This document shows positions 34,401-43,278 of a stretch of DNA of 64,000 bases, piece after piece. Source of the stretch: Candidatus Heimdallarchaeota archaeon (GTDB lineage Archaea; Asgardarchaeota; Heimdallarchaeia; Hodarchaeales; Hodarchaeaceae). The stretch is from positions 1 through 64,000 of the forward strand of contig DXJL01000133.1 of NCBI GenBank assembly GCA_019057635.1, read 5' to 3'. The translations under genes were made by a program, and so were the position numbers. The notes beneath the pieces were generated by a model, which was not told the DNA's origin, searched no databases, and saw only the letters and a list, made by a program, of their open reading frames with translations. Positions within the stretch are counted from its first letter, which is position 1; every line of letters begins with the position of its first letter.

Positions 34401-35651
34401 TTAACCTGACGGCCGATTTCGAACCTGTTTCTTTTCAGAAGCTTCTGAAGACTTCCCTTCTTTAGGAAAACCTAATTCTTTTGCGACTTCAAGAAACGGG
34501 ATAACCATCTGTGCAATAGATTTATATGCATCTTGTCCTTCCCCAAGTAAGATCATTTTGTCTACAGCAATATTCTTGAAAATTTCGGGAAGCATTTCAA
34601 TGGCTTTCATTTGAATATACTTATCATCTGCTTGGCTTAATGCTTTTGCCTGTTCTAAGATACCTTGGGCATAAGCGATCTGTTTTTGACTAATTTTAGC
34701 AGCTTCACCTTCTGCTTCAGCTAATAGTTGATCTTTATGAGCTAAAGCCTGTTGACGTATTCGTTCGACTTCAACTCCTACTTCCTGAGTAATTTTCAAA
34801 TATTTTTCTGCTTCTGATTGGATCTGTTTCTGTTTACGCTCAGTTTCAGCTGCAATAACCGCTCTTTGTTGTTCCAGCTGTTCAATTTGTATCTCGCGTT
34901 CTTTGGCTTTTGTTTCGATAGTGAGCTTTACCGCCTGATCTTGTTCACCAGTGCGTTGCTGAACCGTTAAATTTCTCAGTCGAACACTCTCCTCCATTTC
35001 TGCTTGTCTTAACTGCGCTACTTGAGCTTCCTCTATCTTTTTTACCGCCTCAAGGTTATCTTTCAATTGTTGATCTAATACTTCAACATCTCGAATTTCT
35101 ACTGATTCAACTGTTATTCCCCAATCACCTGCGAGATGATGTAATTCACTTGTAACATTCTTGATGATCTCTGCACGATTACGGATAATTTGTTCAATCT
35201 TCATATTTGCACAAGTTGTACGTATGATGGCTTCGGTTGCATTCTTAATTGCTTTCTCCACATAATCTGATCGTGCAGGATTCCAACTCACTTTGGAATA
35301 AGATACTTCAGGATTAGTAACACGCCAATAAACGAACGCGGTTAATGCGACATCTTGATATTCGTAACTAACTACTTTTTCTCTTGCTTCTAGCAAAGTT
35401 TGTTGGACTGTGGTGGGAATAATAATTACTTCATCAAATACTGGCCATAAGACAACCGTTCCACCTGTACCCGCCCTCTTAATCTTTCCACGACGAAAAT
35501 GAATTACATATTCATTCGTTTTATATTTACGATAGCGAGATACGAAAAATATTATAAATAAGAAGAAGATTACAAACGCTAAGACAATTACCAACCAGAG
35601 ATTGTCTATTAATGCGTTTCCTGTAGTCTGTAATAAAAATAAGTTTACCAT
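34401..35651 (-). CDS. SPFH/flotillin-like membrane protein
   Basis: One transmembrane helix lies at about residues 17-40. It is followed by an SPFH (Band 7) domain (VIHFRRGKIKR, VVLWPVFDEVIIIP, QDVALTAFVYWRV, ELHHLAGDWGITVESVEIRDVEV) and a long Glu/Gln/Ala-rich coiled coil typical of flotillins (residues 200-350). The C terminus has MIPFLEVAKELGF. Such proteins build large membrane scaffolds that order lipids and help membrane protein turnover. The partner NfeD-type gene lies just upstream on the same strand (35 bases), a pairing seen across bacteria and archaea. The length of 416 is in the usual range, and the N terminus is an anchor rather than a signal peptide. Confidence 0.93.
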   Translation of the reverse strand: MVNLFLLQTTGNALIDNLWLVIVLAFVIFFLFIIFFVSRYRKYKTNEYVIHFRRGKIKRAGTGGTVVLWPVFDEVIIIPTTVQQTLLEAREKVVSYEYQDVALTAFVYWRVTNPEVSYSKVSWNPARSDYVEKAIKNATEAIIRTTCANMKIEQIIRNRAEIIKNVTSELHHLAGDWGITVESVEIRDVEVLDQQLKDNLEAVKKIEEAQVAQLRQAEMEESVRLRNLTVQQRTGEQDQAVKLTIETKAKEREIQIEQLEQQRAVIAAETERKQKQIQSEAEKYLKITQEVGVEVERIRQQALAHKDQLLAEAEGEAAKISQKQIAYAQGILEQAKALSQADDKYIQMKAIEMLPEIFKNIAVDKMILLGEGQDAYKSIAQMVIPFLEVAKELGFPKEGKSSEASEKKQVRNRPSG

Positions 35652-35686
35652 TTTGTTCTTTCACCCAATTTCAAATTTGTTTTGTA

Positions 35687-36448
35687 CTATTCCCAAGTAA
35701 TCGATCCCTCGGGAGTATCTTTTTTTGTTTTTTCCGTTGAAGGCCATTCATCTATTAGTAGTGAATTTTTTTCCACTTTCACGACGTAAGCAATCATACC
35801 TCTAGCAATAGCTCCTGATTCTGTTTTTGCTGACATTTTAACAGGTCCATGAATCGAACTAGTATGGATAAGTACCAATCCACCTTCAGTATCAACAGTT
35901 GTTAGAGTTTTTACTTCATCGTCAACTTTCATTGTTTGCAAAGGTGTTTCATAAATTTCTGAGACTGCAATTCTAGTCCATACCTTGGAAATGAAGTAAG
36001 TTGTCCCAATAGGAACCAGAAATAACACAGCTAATAGAACAATTATGTTAATAGTGTTATCGATCATAATAACCCCTGTCCCTCCGAAGGAAATCATAAA
36101 AGTTCCTAATAAGAGCATTAAAGGGGCAGGAGTATCGGCATCAAAGCCATGATCATGTAAATCTAAGTTCTTATCCATGCCTATATGAATATCCTTATCT
36201 ATGCCAACTGTCAGATCCGAATCTATATCTACATCAACGTCAAGATCAACACCCCCGAGATCATGGTCTATTCCTACACTATGGTCGAAATCATGGTCAA
36301 TATCATGATCTAAATCAGTATCATGATCAAATAGTTGACTTCCTTGTAGAATCAATGTTAAAAAGAAGATCAATAGTCCTGAAATTAAACTTCCGAAGCA
36401 GATTTGCTTTAAAATGAGGAGAAGTAAGGGGACATCAAATTCAGTCAA
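35687..36448 (-). CDS. NfeD-type membrane protein with Asp/His-rich loop
   Basis: The protein has a membrane helix at about residues 5-30 and a loop from residue 36 to 102 made largely of Asp and His (repeats of the form DHDIDHDFDH and DVDVDIDSD). Two membrane helices follow at about 108-155, and then an OB-fold domain of the NfeD kind (ETPLQTMKVDDEVKTLT, SGAIARGMIAYVVKVE). NfeD proteins partner flotillin-type SPFH proteins, and the SPFH gene follows directly. The start is TTG at 36448; there is no ATG before the first helix, and GAGGT lies 11 bases upstream. The Asp/His loop would face outward or into the membrane-side compartment and could bind divalent metal; this is inferred from composition. 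Confidence 0.82.
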   Translation of the reverse strand: MTEFDVPLLLLILKQICFGSLISGLLIFFLTLILQGSQLFDHDTDLDHDIDHDFDHSVGIDHDLGGVDLDVDVDIDSDLTVGIDKDIHIGMDKNLDLHDHGFDADTPAPLMLLLGTFMISFGGTGVIMIDNTINIIVLLAVLFLVPIGTTYFISKVWTRIAVSEIYETPLQTMKVDDEVKTLTTVDTEGGLVLIHTSSIHGPVKMSAKTESGAIARGMIAYVVKVEKNSLLIDEWPSTEKTKKDTPEGSITWE

Positions 36449-36505
36449 GATACTCGAGTACCTCAGATTTAACCTGCCTTTTATATTTTTAGTACTCGGA
36501 ACAAC

Positions 36506-36532
36506 AGATGAAATAAACCAAAGATTTCATCT
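36506..36532. promoter_or_regulatory. Perfect inverted repeat in the NfeD / biotin carboxylase divergent region
   Basis: AGATGAAAT at 36506-36514 and ATTTCATCT at 36524-36532 are a perfect 9-bp inverted repeat with a nine-base spacer. It lies between divergent genes: 58 bases before the NfeD start and 170 before the carboxylase start. A regulator of the carboxylase operon could bind here; this is position-based inference. The rest of the 253-base gap holds AT-rich promoter-like sequence but no clear second site. Confidence 0.35.
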
Positions 36533-36701
36533 CAGTGTTTTTAAAGGTTAGTAGAAACATAATAATTACTTCACTGTACTGGTGAGTATGGCTAAAAGCG
36601 AAACATTCCTATGGTAAAAAAGGGGTTTAATAAGTTAATACTGTCAAGAAGTCCTTTCAGTTCCCCATTCCTTGCTTCTATACAGTGATTAAGTGATTAG
36701 T

Positions 36702-38402
36702 ATGTTTAACCGTATTCTTATCGCGAATCGTGGAGAGATCGCGAGTCGGATAATAGCATGTGCACAAGAGATGGGGATTGAAACAGTTGCAATTTATTCT
36801 GAAGTAGATGAAGAATCTGTTCATGTTCATGCCGCTGATTATTCGTATCCATTAGGGAATCCTGTTCCAGCTGAAAGTTACTTAAATATGGATAAAATTA
36901 TTGAAATTGCATTAGAAAGCAAATCAGAAGCTATTCATCCAGGATATGGCTTTTTATCCGAAAATGCGGTATTTGCTCGACGGGTGCAAGAAGCAGGATT
37001 AATTTGGATTGGTCCTAGCCCCAAGGCAATTCATGCAGTGGGAGATAAGATACAAGCTAAAAAAAGTATGAAAGCAGTAGATATTCCTGTTATTCCTGGC
37101 TATCATGGTGGATCGACGAATAAGAAATTTTTGAAACAAAAAGCGAGAGAAATTGGGTATCCTGTACTTATTAAGGCGACAGCTGGTGGAGGAGGTCGTG
37201 GGATGCGGATTGTAAACTCTGAACATGAATTTGCGGCTGCGTATGAAAGTGCTCGTCGTGAAGCTAAAAATGCTTTTGGAAATGGTGATGTTTTTCTTGA
37301 AAAATACTTCACACATATTCGACACATTGAATTTCAAATTCTTGCGGATCATTTTGGTAATATCGTACATTTAAACGAAAGAGAATGTTCTATCCAACGT
37401 CGCCATCAGAAAATTATAGAAGAAACTCCTTCTACAGCTTTAGATGAGAATTTAAGAAAAAAAATGGGAGATGTCGCTATTACTGCAGCCAGCGCCGTTA
37501 ATTATACAAATGCAGGATCGGTGGAGTTTGTTCTAGACGAAAAAGATAACTCATTCTATTTTTTAGAAATTAATGCACGGCTGCAGGTAGAACATGCGAT
37601 TACAGAAGCGGTTACAGGAATCGACCTAGTACGATGGCAACTGAAAATAGCGGCTGGACAAGAATTGCAGTTAAAACAAGAAGAAATTGTTAGTCGGGGC
37701 CACTCATTTGAATTCAGAATTTATGCTGAAAATCCAGAAAAACAATTTCTCCCATCTTCTGGCAAGATAAGGACAGTTCAAGTACCTGTGGGTGTTAATA
37801 TTAGGAATGATTTAGGGATCTCTACAACTGGTGGAGAAATATCCACGTTTTATGACCCCATGATAGCTAAGCTAATAGTACACGCTGAAACCCGAGAAGA
37901 TGCGATTCAAAAGATGACCTGGGCCTTGAGAAACTATGCCGCTTTGGGAATCCCTACAAATATCACGTTTCTACGAGAGGTCTTGACTCATCCTGATTTC
38001 CTCTCTGGTAATACTCATACAGATTTTGTAACCGAACACTATCACAAATGGAAAAATGGTAAAAAAGAAACTCCATTTCAAGTGTTATTGGCTGCTGCTC
38101 TCTTCGAAGTAATGGAACCGTTTATGGGTAGTAATAATAATGGTGAAACGCTTTCCATATTGAATGGAATTGATCCCCATTCACCTTGGCAGAAGATCGG
38201 AACTTGGGGACGTGAAAGTCTTGATGTCCTCTCTGACCGTGTTTCAGGTACTTTAGAAAAAGGAAAAGCTGCTATTAAGAAGATCATCCCAGTAAAAAGT
38301 GGTGATATAAAATCTTCTTTTATCCAGGATGTAGATCCTCATTCCCCATGGAAAAAAATAGGTGCATGGGAACATAATAAGAAGAGCAGTCGTAAATTTT
38401 AA
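36702..38402 (+). CDS. Biotin carboxylase subunit of an acyl-CoA carboxylase
   Basis: This ATP-grasp enzyme carboxylates biotin on the carrier protein using bicarbonate and ATP. Seen: FNRILIANRGEIA, IHPGYGFLSENA, KATAGGGGRGMR (ATP-binding glycine loop), NERECSIQRRHQK, EINARLQVEHAITE (catalytic Glu/Asn/Arg) and HSFEFRIYAEN. The first 450 residues are a complete carboxylase. The extra 110 residues are unlike a plain AccC and hold two copies of DPHSPWxKIGxW (D491-W502 and D545-W556), which resemble the PW..GW element of the BT domain in methylcrotonyl- and propionyl-CoA carboxylase alpha subunits. The start is ATG at 36702 (a GTG three codons earlier is in frame). The carrier gene follows after 19 bases, so the usual alpha subunit is split in two. 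Confidence 0.95.
   Translation: MFNRILIANRGEIASRIIACAQEMGIETVAIYSEVDEESVHVHAADYSYPLGNPVPAESYLNMDKIIEIALESKSEAIHPGYGFLSENAVFARRVQEAGLIWIGPSPKAIHAVGDKIQAKKSMKAVDIPVIPGYHGGSTNKKFLKQKAREIGYPVLIKATAGGGGRGMRIVNSEHEFAAAYESARREAKNAFGNGDVFLEKYFTHIRHIEFQILADHFGNIVHLNERECSIQRRHQKIIEETPSTALDENLRKKMGDVAITAASAVNYTNAGSVEFVLDEKDNSFYFLEINARLQVEHAITEAVTGIDLVRWQLKIAAGQELQLKQEEIVSRGHSFEFRIYAENPEKQFLPSSGKIRTVQVPVGVNIRNDLGISTTGGEISTFYDPMIAKLIVHAETREDAIQKMTWALRNYAALGIPTNITFLREVLTHPDFLSGNTHTDFVTEHYHKWKNGKKETPFQVLLAAALFEVMEPFMGSNNNGETLSILNGIDPHSPWQKIGTWGRESLDVLSDRVSGTLEKGKAAIKKIIPVKSGDIKSSFIQDVDPHSPWKKIGAWEHNKKSSRKF
38172..38369 (+). repeat. Duplicated 36-base coding segment in the biotin carboxylase C terminus
   Basis: Bases 38172-38207 and 38334-38369 encode the same 12-residue pattern, DPHSPWxKxGxW, 54 codons apart. 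They differ at several third positions, so the duplication is old or kept by selection on the protein. Confidence 0.75.
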
Positions 38403-38421
38403 TCCAGACCAGTGACTCCTC

Positions 38422-38955
38422 ATGAGTGAAGTTTTCAATTTTGATGATGGAAATCAACGATTTGAAGTCCGGCTTCGTCGTGACGAAAATGATGGATATT
38501 ATGTGGTCATCAAAGATCATGAGGATAATGAGAAAGAAATAACTGTAACAGCAAAAGTTCTTGGTACAGGTCAATTTCAATTTACTCTTGAAAATATCAT
38601 CTATAAGTGCTCAGTTGCAAAGGATGGAGATTTGAGATTTATACATCTTGATGGAGCAGATTATGAAATTCGTCGTGTAGATGAACTCGAGGAGGAAGAT
38701 TTTGAAGAAACTGTGGATGAGGGTAGCTTGTCTAGTCCGATGCCTGGACGAATAGTCAAACTATTAGTAAAAGTTGGGGATGTAGTTAAGAAAAGTGAAG
38801 ATTTACTGGTAGTGGAGGCAATGAAGATGGAAAATAAGCTAATTTCTCCATTCGAGGGAACTGTAACCGAAATTTTCTACTCAGAGGGGGATCAGATTGA
38901 AGCAAACGTTCCTTTAATGGAGATTCAACAATCTAAAACATCTGAAGAGAGCTGA
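38422..38955 (+). CDS. Biotin carboxyl carrier protein
   Basis: This protein carries biotin between the carboxylase and the carboxyltransferase. The biotinylation site is the lysine of VVEAMKMENKLI near residue 135, in the standard position of a biotinyl domain (SPMPGRIVKLLVKVGD through FYSEGDQIEANVPLMEI). The first 80 residues are a beta-rich region (FEVRLRRDE, YYVVIKDHE, YKCSVAKD) that looks like the remaining part of the BT domain that joins alpha and beta subunits in 3-methylcrotonyl-CoA carboxylase. An acidic linker lies between. It sits between carboxylase and carboxyltransferase genes, all on one strand. Confidence 0.94.
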   Translation: MSEVFNFDDGNQRFEVRLRRDENDGYYVVIKDHEDNEKEITVTAKVLGTGQFQFTLENIIYKCSVAKDGDLRFIHLDGADYEIRRVDELEEEDFEETVDEGSLSSPMPGRIVKLLVKVGDVVKKSEDLLVVEAMKMENKLISPFEGTVTEIFYSEGDQIEANVPLMEIQQSKTSEES

Positions 38956-39065
38956 ATACTTTCAAAGGATATTACTGGAGTAAGTACTTTCGTCCAAGAA
39001 ATTCTTTAAGTAAATAGTATAGAACATTTATCCTCCCTAGAGATGTTTCTTTCGAGGTTAAAGTA

Positions 39066-40670
39066 ATGGCTATAATTAAATCTAAAGTAGATGTGAAATC
39101 GTCGGATTTTCAAGAAAATTATAATCATTTTCAGAAGATTCTTGAAAATCATCAAGAGATTCTTGAATCAGTAAGATCAGGTAACCCCAAAGCAATGGAA
39201 AAGCATCTTGGAAGAGGGAAAATTCCTGCACGTCAACGTATAAAACTAATCCTTGATCCTGATACACCATTTATGGAATTGAGTTCATTAGCTGCTTACA
39301 ACTTATATGATAATGCTGCCCCGTATGCAGGAATTGTAACTGGTATTGGTTTAGTGGCAGGGAGAGAAATTATGTTTATTGCTAATGATGCGACCATCAA
39401 AGGGGGCACCTATTTTCCAATGACTGTGAAGAAACATCTACGTGCCCAAGAAATTGCAGAACAAAACAATCTTCCGTGTGTGTATTTAGTTGATTCTGGT
39501 GGGGCATTTCTACCTCTTCAAGCTGAAGTATTCCCCGATAAAGAACACTTTGGAAGAATATTTTATAACCAAGCCCAGATGTCATCAAAAGCTATACCAC
39601 AAATAAGTGTGGTCATGGGATCGTGTACAGCTGGGGGAGCATATGTTCCCGCAATGTCAGATGAAACAGTTATTGTGAAAGGAACAGGTACTATCTTTCT
39701 AGGTGGACCTCCACTTGTCAAAGCAGCTACAGGCGAAGAAGTTTCTGCTGAAGATTTAGGTGGAGCTGATGTCCATTGTCGTACCTCCGGGGTTGCTGAT
39801 CATTATGCAACTAATGATGAACATGCATTACGGGTAACACGTAATATCATTGAACATCTCAATTTACCTCCGAAAACAACTCTTGATTTTAAAGCACCAG
39901 AACCTCCATTATACGAAATAGACGAAATTTATGGTATTCTACCCAAAGATGTCCGACAAGCTTACGATGTTCATGAGATCATTGCTCGATTAGTCGATGG
40001 ATCCCGCTTTCACGAATTTAAAGCATTATATGGATCCACCCTTATTTGTGGATTTGCTCGTATAATGGGATACCCAGTTGGGATACTAGCAAATAATGGT
40101 GTGTTATTCTCAGAAAGTGCATTGAAGGGTACTCATTTCATTAATTTATGTACGCATCGGAAATTACCTTTGATCTTCTTACAAAACATTACTGGATTTA
40201 TAGTTGGGAGTGAAGCAGAATCTGGAGGAATTGCGAAAGACGGCGCTAAGCTTGTTATGGCGGTAAGTAATGCTCAAGTACCAAAATTTACGATCATAAT
40301 TGGTGGATCCTACGGTGCGGGAAATTATGGTATGGCGGGTAGGGCATATTCACCACGATTTTTATTCATGTGGCCAAACGCTAGGATCTCTGTCATGGGA
40401 GGAGAACAGGCAGCTAATGTATTAGCTACCGTCAAAGAAACCCAATTTGCTGCGCAGGGAAAAACTTTGTCTCCTGAACAACGGGAGGAAATTATGAAAC
40501 CCATTCTTGCTAAGTACAATAAGGAATCAAGTGCTTACTATAGTACAGGTCGTTTATGGGATGATGGTATTATCGACCCCGCAGACACCCGCATCATACT
40601 GGCATTATGTATATCGGCTTCTTTGAATGCAGATATTCCTGATACGAAATATGGTGTCTTCCGTATGTAG
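39066..40670 (+). CDS. Acyl-CoA carboxylase carboxyltransferase subunit (MCC-beta-like)
   Basis: This enzyme moves the carboxyl group from biotin to the acyl-CoA. The crotonase-type halves are visible: the N-terminal half with [44 protein letters not shown] and [16 protein letters not shown]; the C-terminal half with [33 protein letters not shown] and [15 protein letters not shown]. The motif set ([39 protein letters not shown]) is that of 3-methylcrotonyl-CoA or geranyl-CoA carboxylases rather than acetyl- or propionyl-CoA carboxylase. With the following enoyl-CoA hydratase this fits leucine breakdown. The length of 534 is standard. Confidence 0.94.
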   Translation: MAIIKSKVDVKSSDFQENYNHFQKILENHQEILESVRSGNPKAMEKHLGRGKIPARQRIKLILDPDTPFMELSSLAAYNLYDNAAPYAGIVTGIGLVAGREIMFIANDATIKGGTYFPMTVKKHLRAQEIAEQNNLPCVYLVDSGGAFLPLQAEVFPDKEHFGRIFYNQAQMSSKAIPQISVVMGSCTAGGAYVPAMSDETVIVKGTGTIFLGGPPLVKAATGEEVSAEDLGGADVHCRTSGVADHYATNDEHALRVTRNIIEHLNLPPKTTLDFKAPEPPLYEIDEIYGILPKDVRQAYDVHEIIARLVDGSRFHEFKALYGSTLICGFARIMGYPVGILANNGVLFSESALKGTHFINLCTHRKLPLIFLQNITGFIVGSEAESGGIAKDGAKLVMAVSNAQVPKFTIIIGGSYGAGNYGMAGRAYSPRFLFMWPNARISVMGGEQAANVLATVKETQFAAQGKTLSPEQREEIMKPILAKYNKESSAYYSTGRLWDDGIIDPADTRIILALCISASLNADIPDTKYGVFRM

Positions 40671-40693
40671 TTAGAGGATTGGAAGGAATTCTA

Positions 40694-41506
40694 ATGACAC
40701 AATATGAAACCATTACTTCAGAAGAGTTAGATCATGTCTGTATCATTACACTGAATCGTGCAAAAGTTCATAATGCATTCAATCCTCAAATGATCTCCGA
40801 ACTTACCTCTGAATTCGCTAAACAAAATAATAACTCTACTATAAGGGCTATAATTCTAACTGGAGCTGGAAAATCCTTTTCTGCTGGCGCTGACCTAGTT
40901 TATATGGAGGCTAGCAAGGATTTCACATTGGAAGAAAATCAACAAGATGCAGTAAAGCTAGAGAAACTCTTTCACACAATTTACCAATCTTCCAAGCCTG
41001 TTGTTGGTAGAATTAATGGTGCGGCCTTTGGTGGAGGTGTTGGACTCGTAGCACTCTGTGATATAGCCATTGCGATAGAACGGGCAGTCTTTGCGTTTTC
41101 CGAAGTAAATCTAGGCATAATGCCTGCTGTGATTAGTCCGTATGTAATACCTAAAATTGGGTATTCAAATGCTACAAGATATTTCTTAACTGGTGAGCGT
41201 ATGGATGCATTAACTGCCATGAGGATTGGACTGATACATGAGGTTGCAATGGATCAGAATGAGTTGAATCAGAAAGTTATAGCCATTATTAGTCATCTTC
41301 TCACTAGTGGGCCATTAGCTATGTCTCAAATAAAGGAAATTCTTGATAAAAATAAAACAGAAAGTTTTGAAAGTGTTAGACCTTATTTAATAGAGAAAAT
41401 TGCTCAAATAAGGACCTCACCTGAAGGAAAAGAAGGTTTAAAGGCATTTTTGGAAAAACGAACCCCTAAATGGAAAAAAGATGAATGGGAAGGACTGGAA
41501 ACTTAA
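40694..41506 (+). CDS. Enoyl-CoA hydratase/isomerase family (probable methylglutaconyl-CoA hydratase)
   Basis: This is a crotonase-fold enzyme. The oxyanion-hole motifs are GAGKSFSAGADLVYM (about residues 58-72) and NGAAFGGGVGLVALCDIAIA, and the active-site acidic residue lies in FSEVNLGIMPAVISPYV. The context next to an MCC-type carboxylase suggests 3-methylglutaconyl-CoA hydratase, the next step in leucine catabolism; sequence alone cannot separate this from other hydratases. The ATG at 40694 has AAGGA six bases upstream, so the TTG-started frame from 40679 is not used. The following alpha/beta hydrolase gene overlaps its end by 26 bases. Confidence 0.92.
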   Translation: MTQYETITSEELDHVCIITLNRAKVHNAFNPQMISELTSEFAKQNNNSTIRAIILTGAGKSFSAGADLVYMEASKDFTLEENQQDAVKLEKLFHTIYQSSKPVVGRINGAAFGGGVGLVALCDIAIAIERAVFAFSEVNLGIMPAVISPYVIPKIGYSNATRYFLTGERMDALTAMRIGLIHEVAMDQNELNQKVIAIISHLLTSGPLAMSQIKEILDKNKTESFESVRPYLIEKIAQIRTSPEGKEGLKAFLEKRTPKWKKDEWEGLET

Positions 41507-42368
41507 AAATCTCGTAGAACTAAATTCGTTGGTAGTAAAAGTGGTCGATAAGCTCGATTACGATCTAATAAAGCCCAAAAAGGCCTCTCTTCCACATTTA
41601 GTGTTTATACATGGTGCTGGTGGTGATAAAAGCCAGTGGGATTCACAAATTGATTTTTTATCAGGAAAGGGATATGGAGTTCTCACGATAAGTTTACCAA
41701 ATCATGGAAAAAGCATATCAGAACCTAATGTTTCTCTTACTCAAGATTCTGATGGTAGGAAATCGCTAATTAATGACTATACAAATGATATTGTTGGATT
41801 GATATCATTCTTAGAGTTACAAAATTACAGTCTTGTAGGACACTCAATGGGAGGAGCCATTGTCTTAAACTTCGTCCTCCTAGCTGATAGAGGCGTAGTC
41901 AATGATTCTCAACCTTTACCTAGAACAATATTTCTTATTGGTACTGGAGCTAAATTGAATGTTGCACCAGTTTTTTTCGATTTACTTAAGGGTGATTTCA
42001 ATGAGGCCCTAAAATTGATGAATAAATTTAGCTACGGATCAAAGGCAGATCGATCTATAAAGCTCAAAAATCAGAATATACTCACAAATAATGGTGTTAA
42101 CGTATTATATGATGATCTTGAGGCTTGTCGACATTTTGATGTGAGAGAGGATCTAAAGTATATTAAAATTCCAACAGTCATTATTTGCGGTGACCAAGAT
42201 CAAATGACTCCCCCCAAATTCTCACAATATCTCAATGAAAATATCTCTAAGTCTCAGCTTTTCCTCATACCCGATACAGGGCATTTTGTTTTTCAAGAGT
42301 CACCAACTCAAGTAAATAAAATTATTCACAACACAATTATTTCTGGAATGGATAATTATGACGGATGA
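41481..42368 (+). CDS. Alpha/beta hydrolase
   Basis: The protein has the alpha/beta hydrolase fold with HGAGGDKSQW (oxyanion loop), the nucleophile elbow GHSMGGA, the acid in CGDQDQMTPP and the histidine in PDTGHFVFQE. The helical cap is short. Substrates of such enzymes are esters, thioesters or lactones. In this operon a thioesterase or the clearing of a CoA intermediate is possible but unproved. It overlaps both the hydratase gene (26 bases) and the next gene (11 bases), so translation is coupled. The true start could lie slightly downstream, because the first 20 residues are not needed for the fold. Confidence 0.9.
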   Translation: MNGKDWKLKNLVELNSLVVKVVDKLDYDLIKPKKASLPHLVFIHGAGGDKSQWDSQIDFLSGKGYGVLTISLPNHGKSISEPNVSLTQDSDGRKSLINDYTNDIVGLISFLELQNYSLVGHSMGGAIVLNFVLLADRGVVNDSQPLPRTIFLIGTGAKLNVAPVFFDLLKGDFNEALKLMNKFSYGSKADRSIKLKNQNILTNNGVNVLYDDLEACRHFDVREDLKYIKIPTVIICGDQDQMTPPKFSQYLNENISKSQLFLIPDTGHFVFQESPTQVNKIIHNTIISGMDNYDG

Positions 42369-43254
42369 AACATTATTTCAGAAACTTGGATTTTCCCCTG
42401 AAGATAAAGTAGTAATTTTTCATATTGATGATGTGGGTTTTTCACATGCAGCGAATGTAGCGGCTTTTGAGTGCTTAGATTTTGGAATTGCTTCTTGCGG
42501 GTCAGTTATTGTTCCAGCACCTTGGTTTCTAGAGGTTGCAGCAATTGCAAAAACAAACCCTCAGTATGACATTGGTGTTCATTTAACCTTAACCTCTGAA
42601 TACTCCACATATAGGTGGCGGGCATTAAGTAGTGTAGAAACCAAAACTGGATTATTAGCAGAGGATAGATGTCTTTGGAAAACTGCAGAAGAAGCAATAT
42701 CAAATGTTACAGCCGAAGCAGCAGAAATTGAGATGCGTACACAAATAGATTATGCACTACAATCTGGGATAGATGTGACGCATATAGATACTCACATGGG
42801 AACAGTCATGGATCCTAAGTTCATACAATCCTATCTAACTCTTTCGGATGAATATAAAATTCCTGCTTTTCTCCCAAAACTTTCAAAGGAAGAATTATTC
42901 TTGATGGGATTAGGGGAATATGTAGATATCTATCAAGATTTATTGGAATCACTCGAATCAAATGGGTTCCCATTAGTAGATCATATGATAATAGAGACTG
43001 GAGGAGTTTACCCAAACAAAAGCCAATACTATCACGAGCTCCTAAAAGAATTACAACCTGGATTAACACATTTACTCTTCCATCCAGCAAAAATGAGTCA
43101 TGAATTAAAATCAATAGCTCCTGATTCTGCAGAATGGCGTAATCAAGATTACGAAGCCTTTACGGATGTTTATCTTCGCGATCGTGTCAAAGAGCTTGAT
43201 ATAACAGTTATTGGCTATCGTGAAATTCGAGATATAATACGAAAACAAAAATAG
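42358..43254 (+). CDS. YdjC/ChbG-type deacetylase
   Basis: This is a member of the YdjC (ChbG) family, metal-dependent deacetylases that act on N-acetylated sugars such as chitobiose. The metal-binding residues are seen in IFHIDDVGFS (His-Asp-Asp), GVHLTLTSE and THIDTHMGT, with the last histidine in LLFHPAKM. The length of 298 is normal. It overlaps the alpha/beta hydrolase gene by 11 bases and ends 24 bases before glutamine synthetase. Why a sugar deacetylase is in a leucine-type operon is not clear. The overlaps suggest one transcript, not necessarily one pathway. Confidence 0.9.
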   Translation: MTDETLFQKLGFSPEDKVVIFHIDDVGFSHAANVAAFECLDFGIASCGSVIVPAPWFLEVAAIAKTNPQYDIGVHLTLTSEYSTYRWRALSSVETKTGLLAEDRCLWKTAEEAISNVTAEAAEIEMRTQIDYALQSGIDVTHIDTHMGTVMDPKFIQSYLTLSDEYKIPAFLPKLSKEELFLMGLGEYVDIYQDLLESLESNGFPLVDHMIIETGGVYPNKSQYYHELLKELQPGLTHLLFHPAKMSHELKSIAPDSAEWRNQDYEAFTDVYLRDRVKELDITVIGYREIRDIIRKQK

Positions 43255-43278
43255 CTTAGGTTTAATAGGGCGGATTTC

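Noticed and set aside
36180-36345. Asp/His-coding repeats as a CRISPR-like or tandem DNA repeat
   Set aside because: The units are irregular at the DNA level and lie in a single reading frame; the repetition is in the protein.
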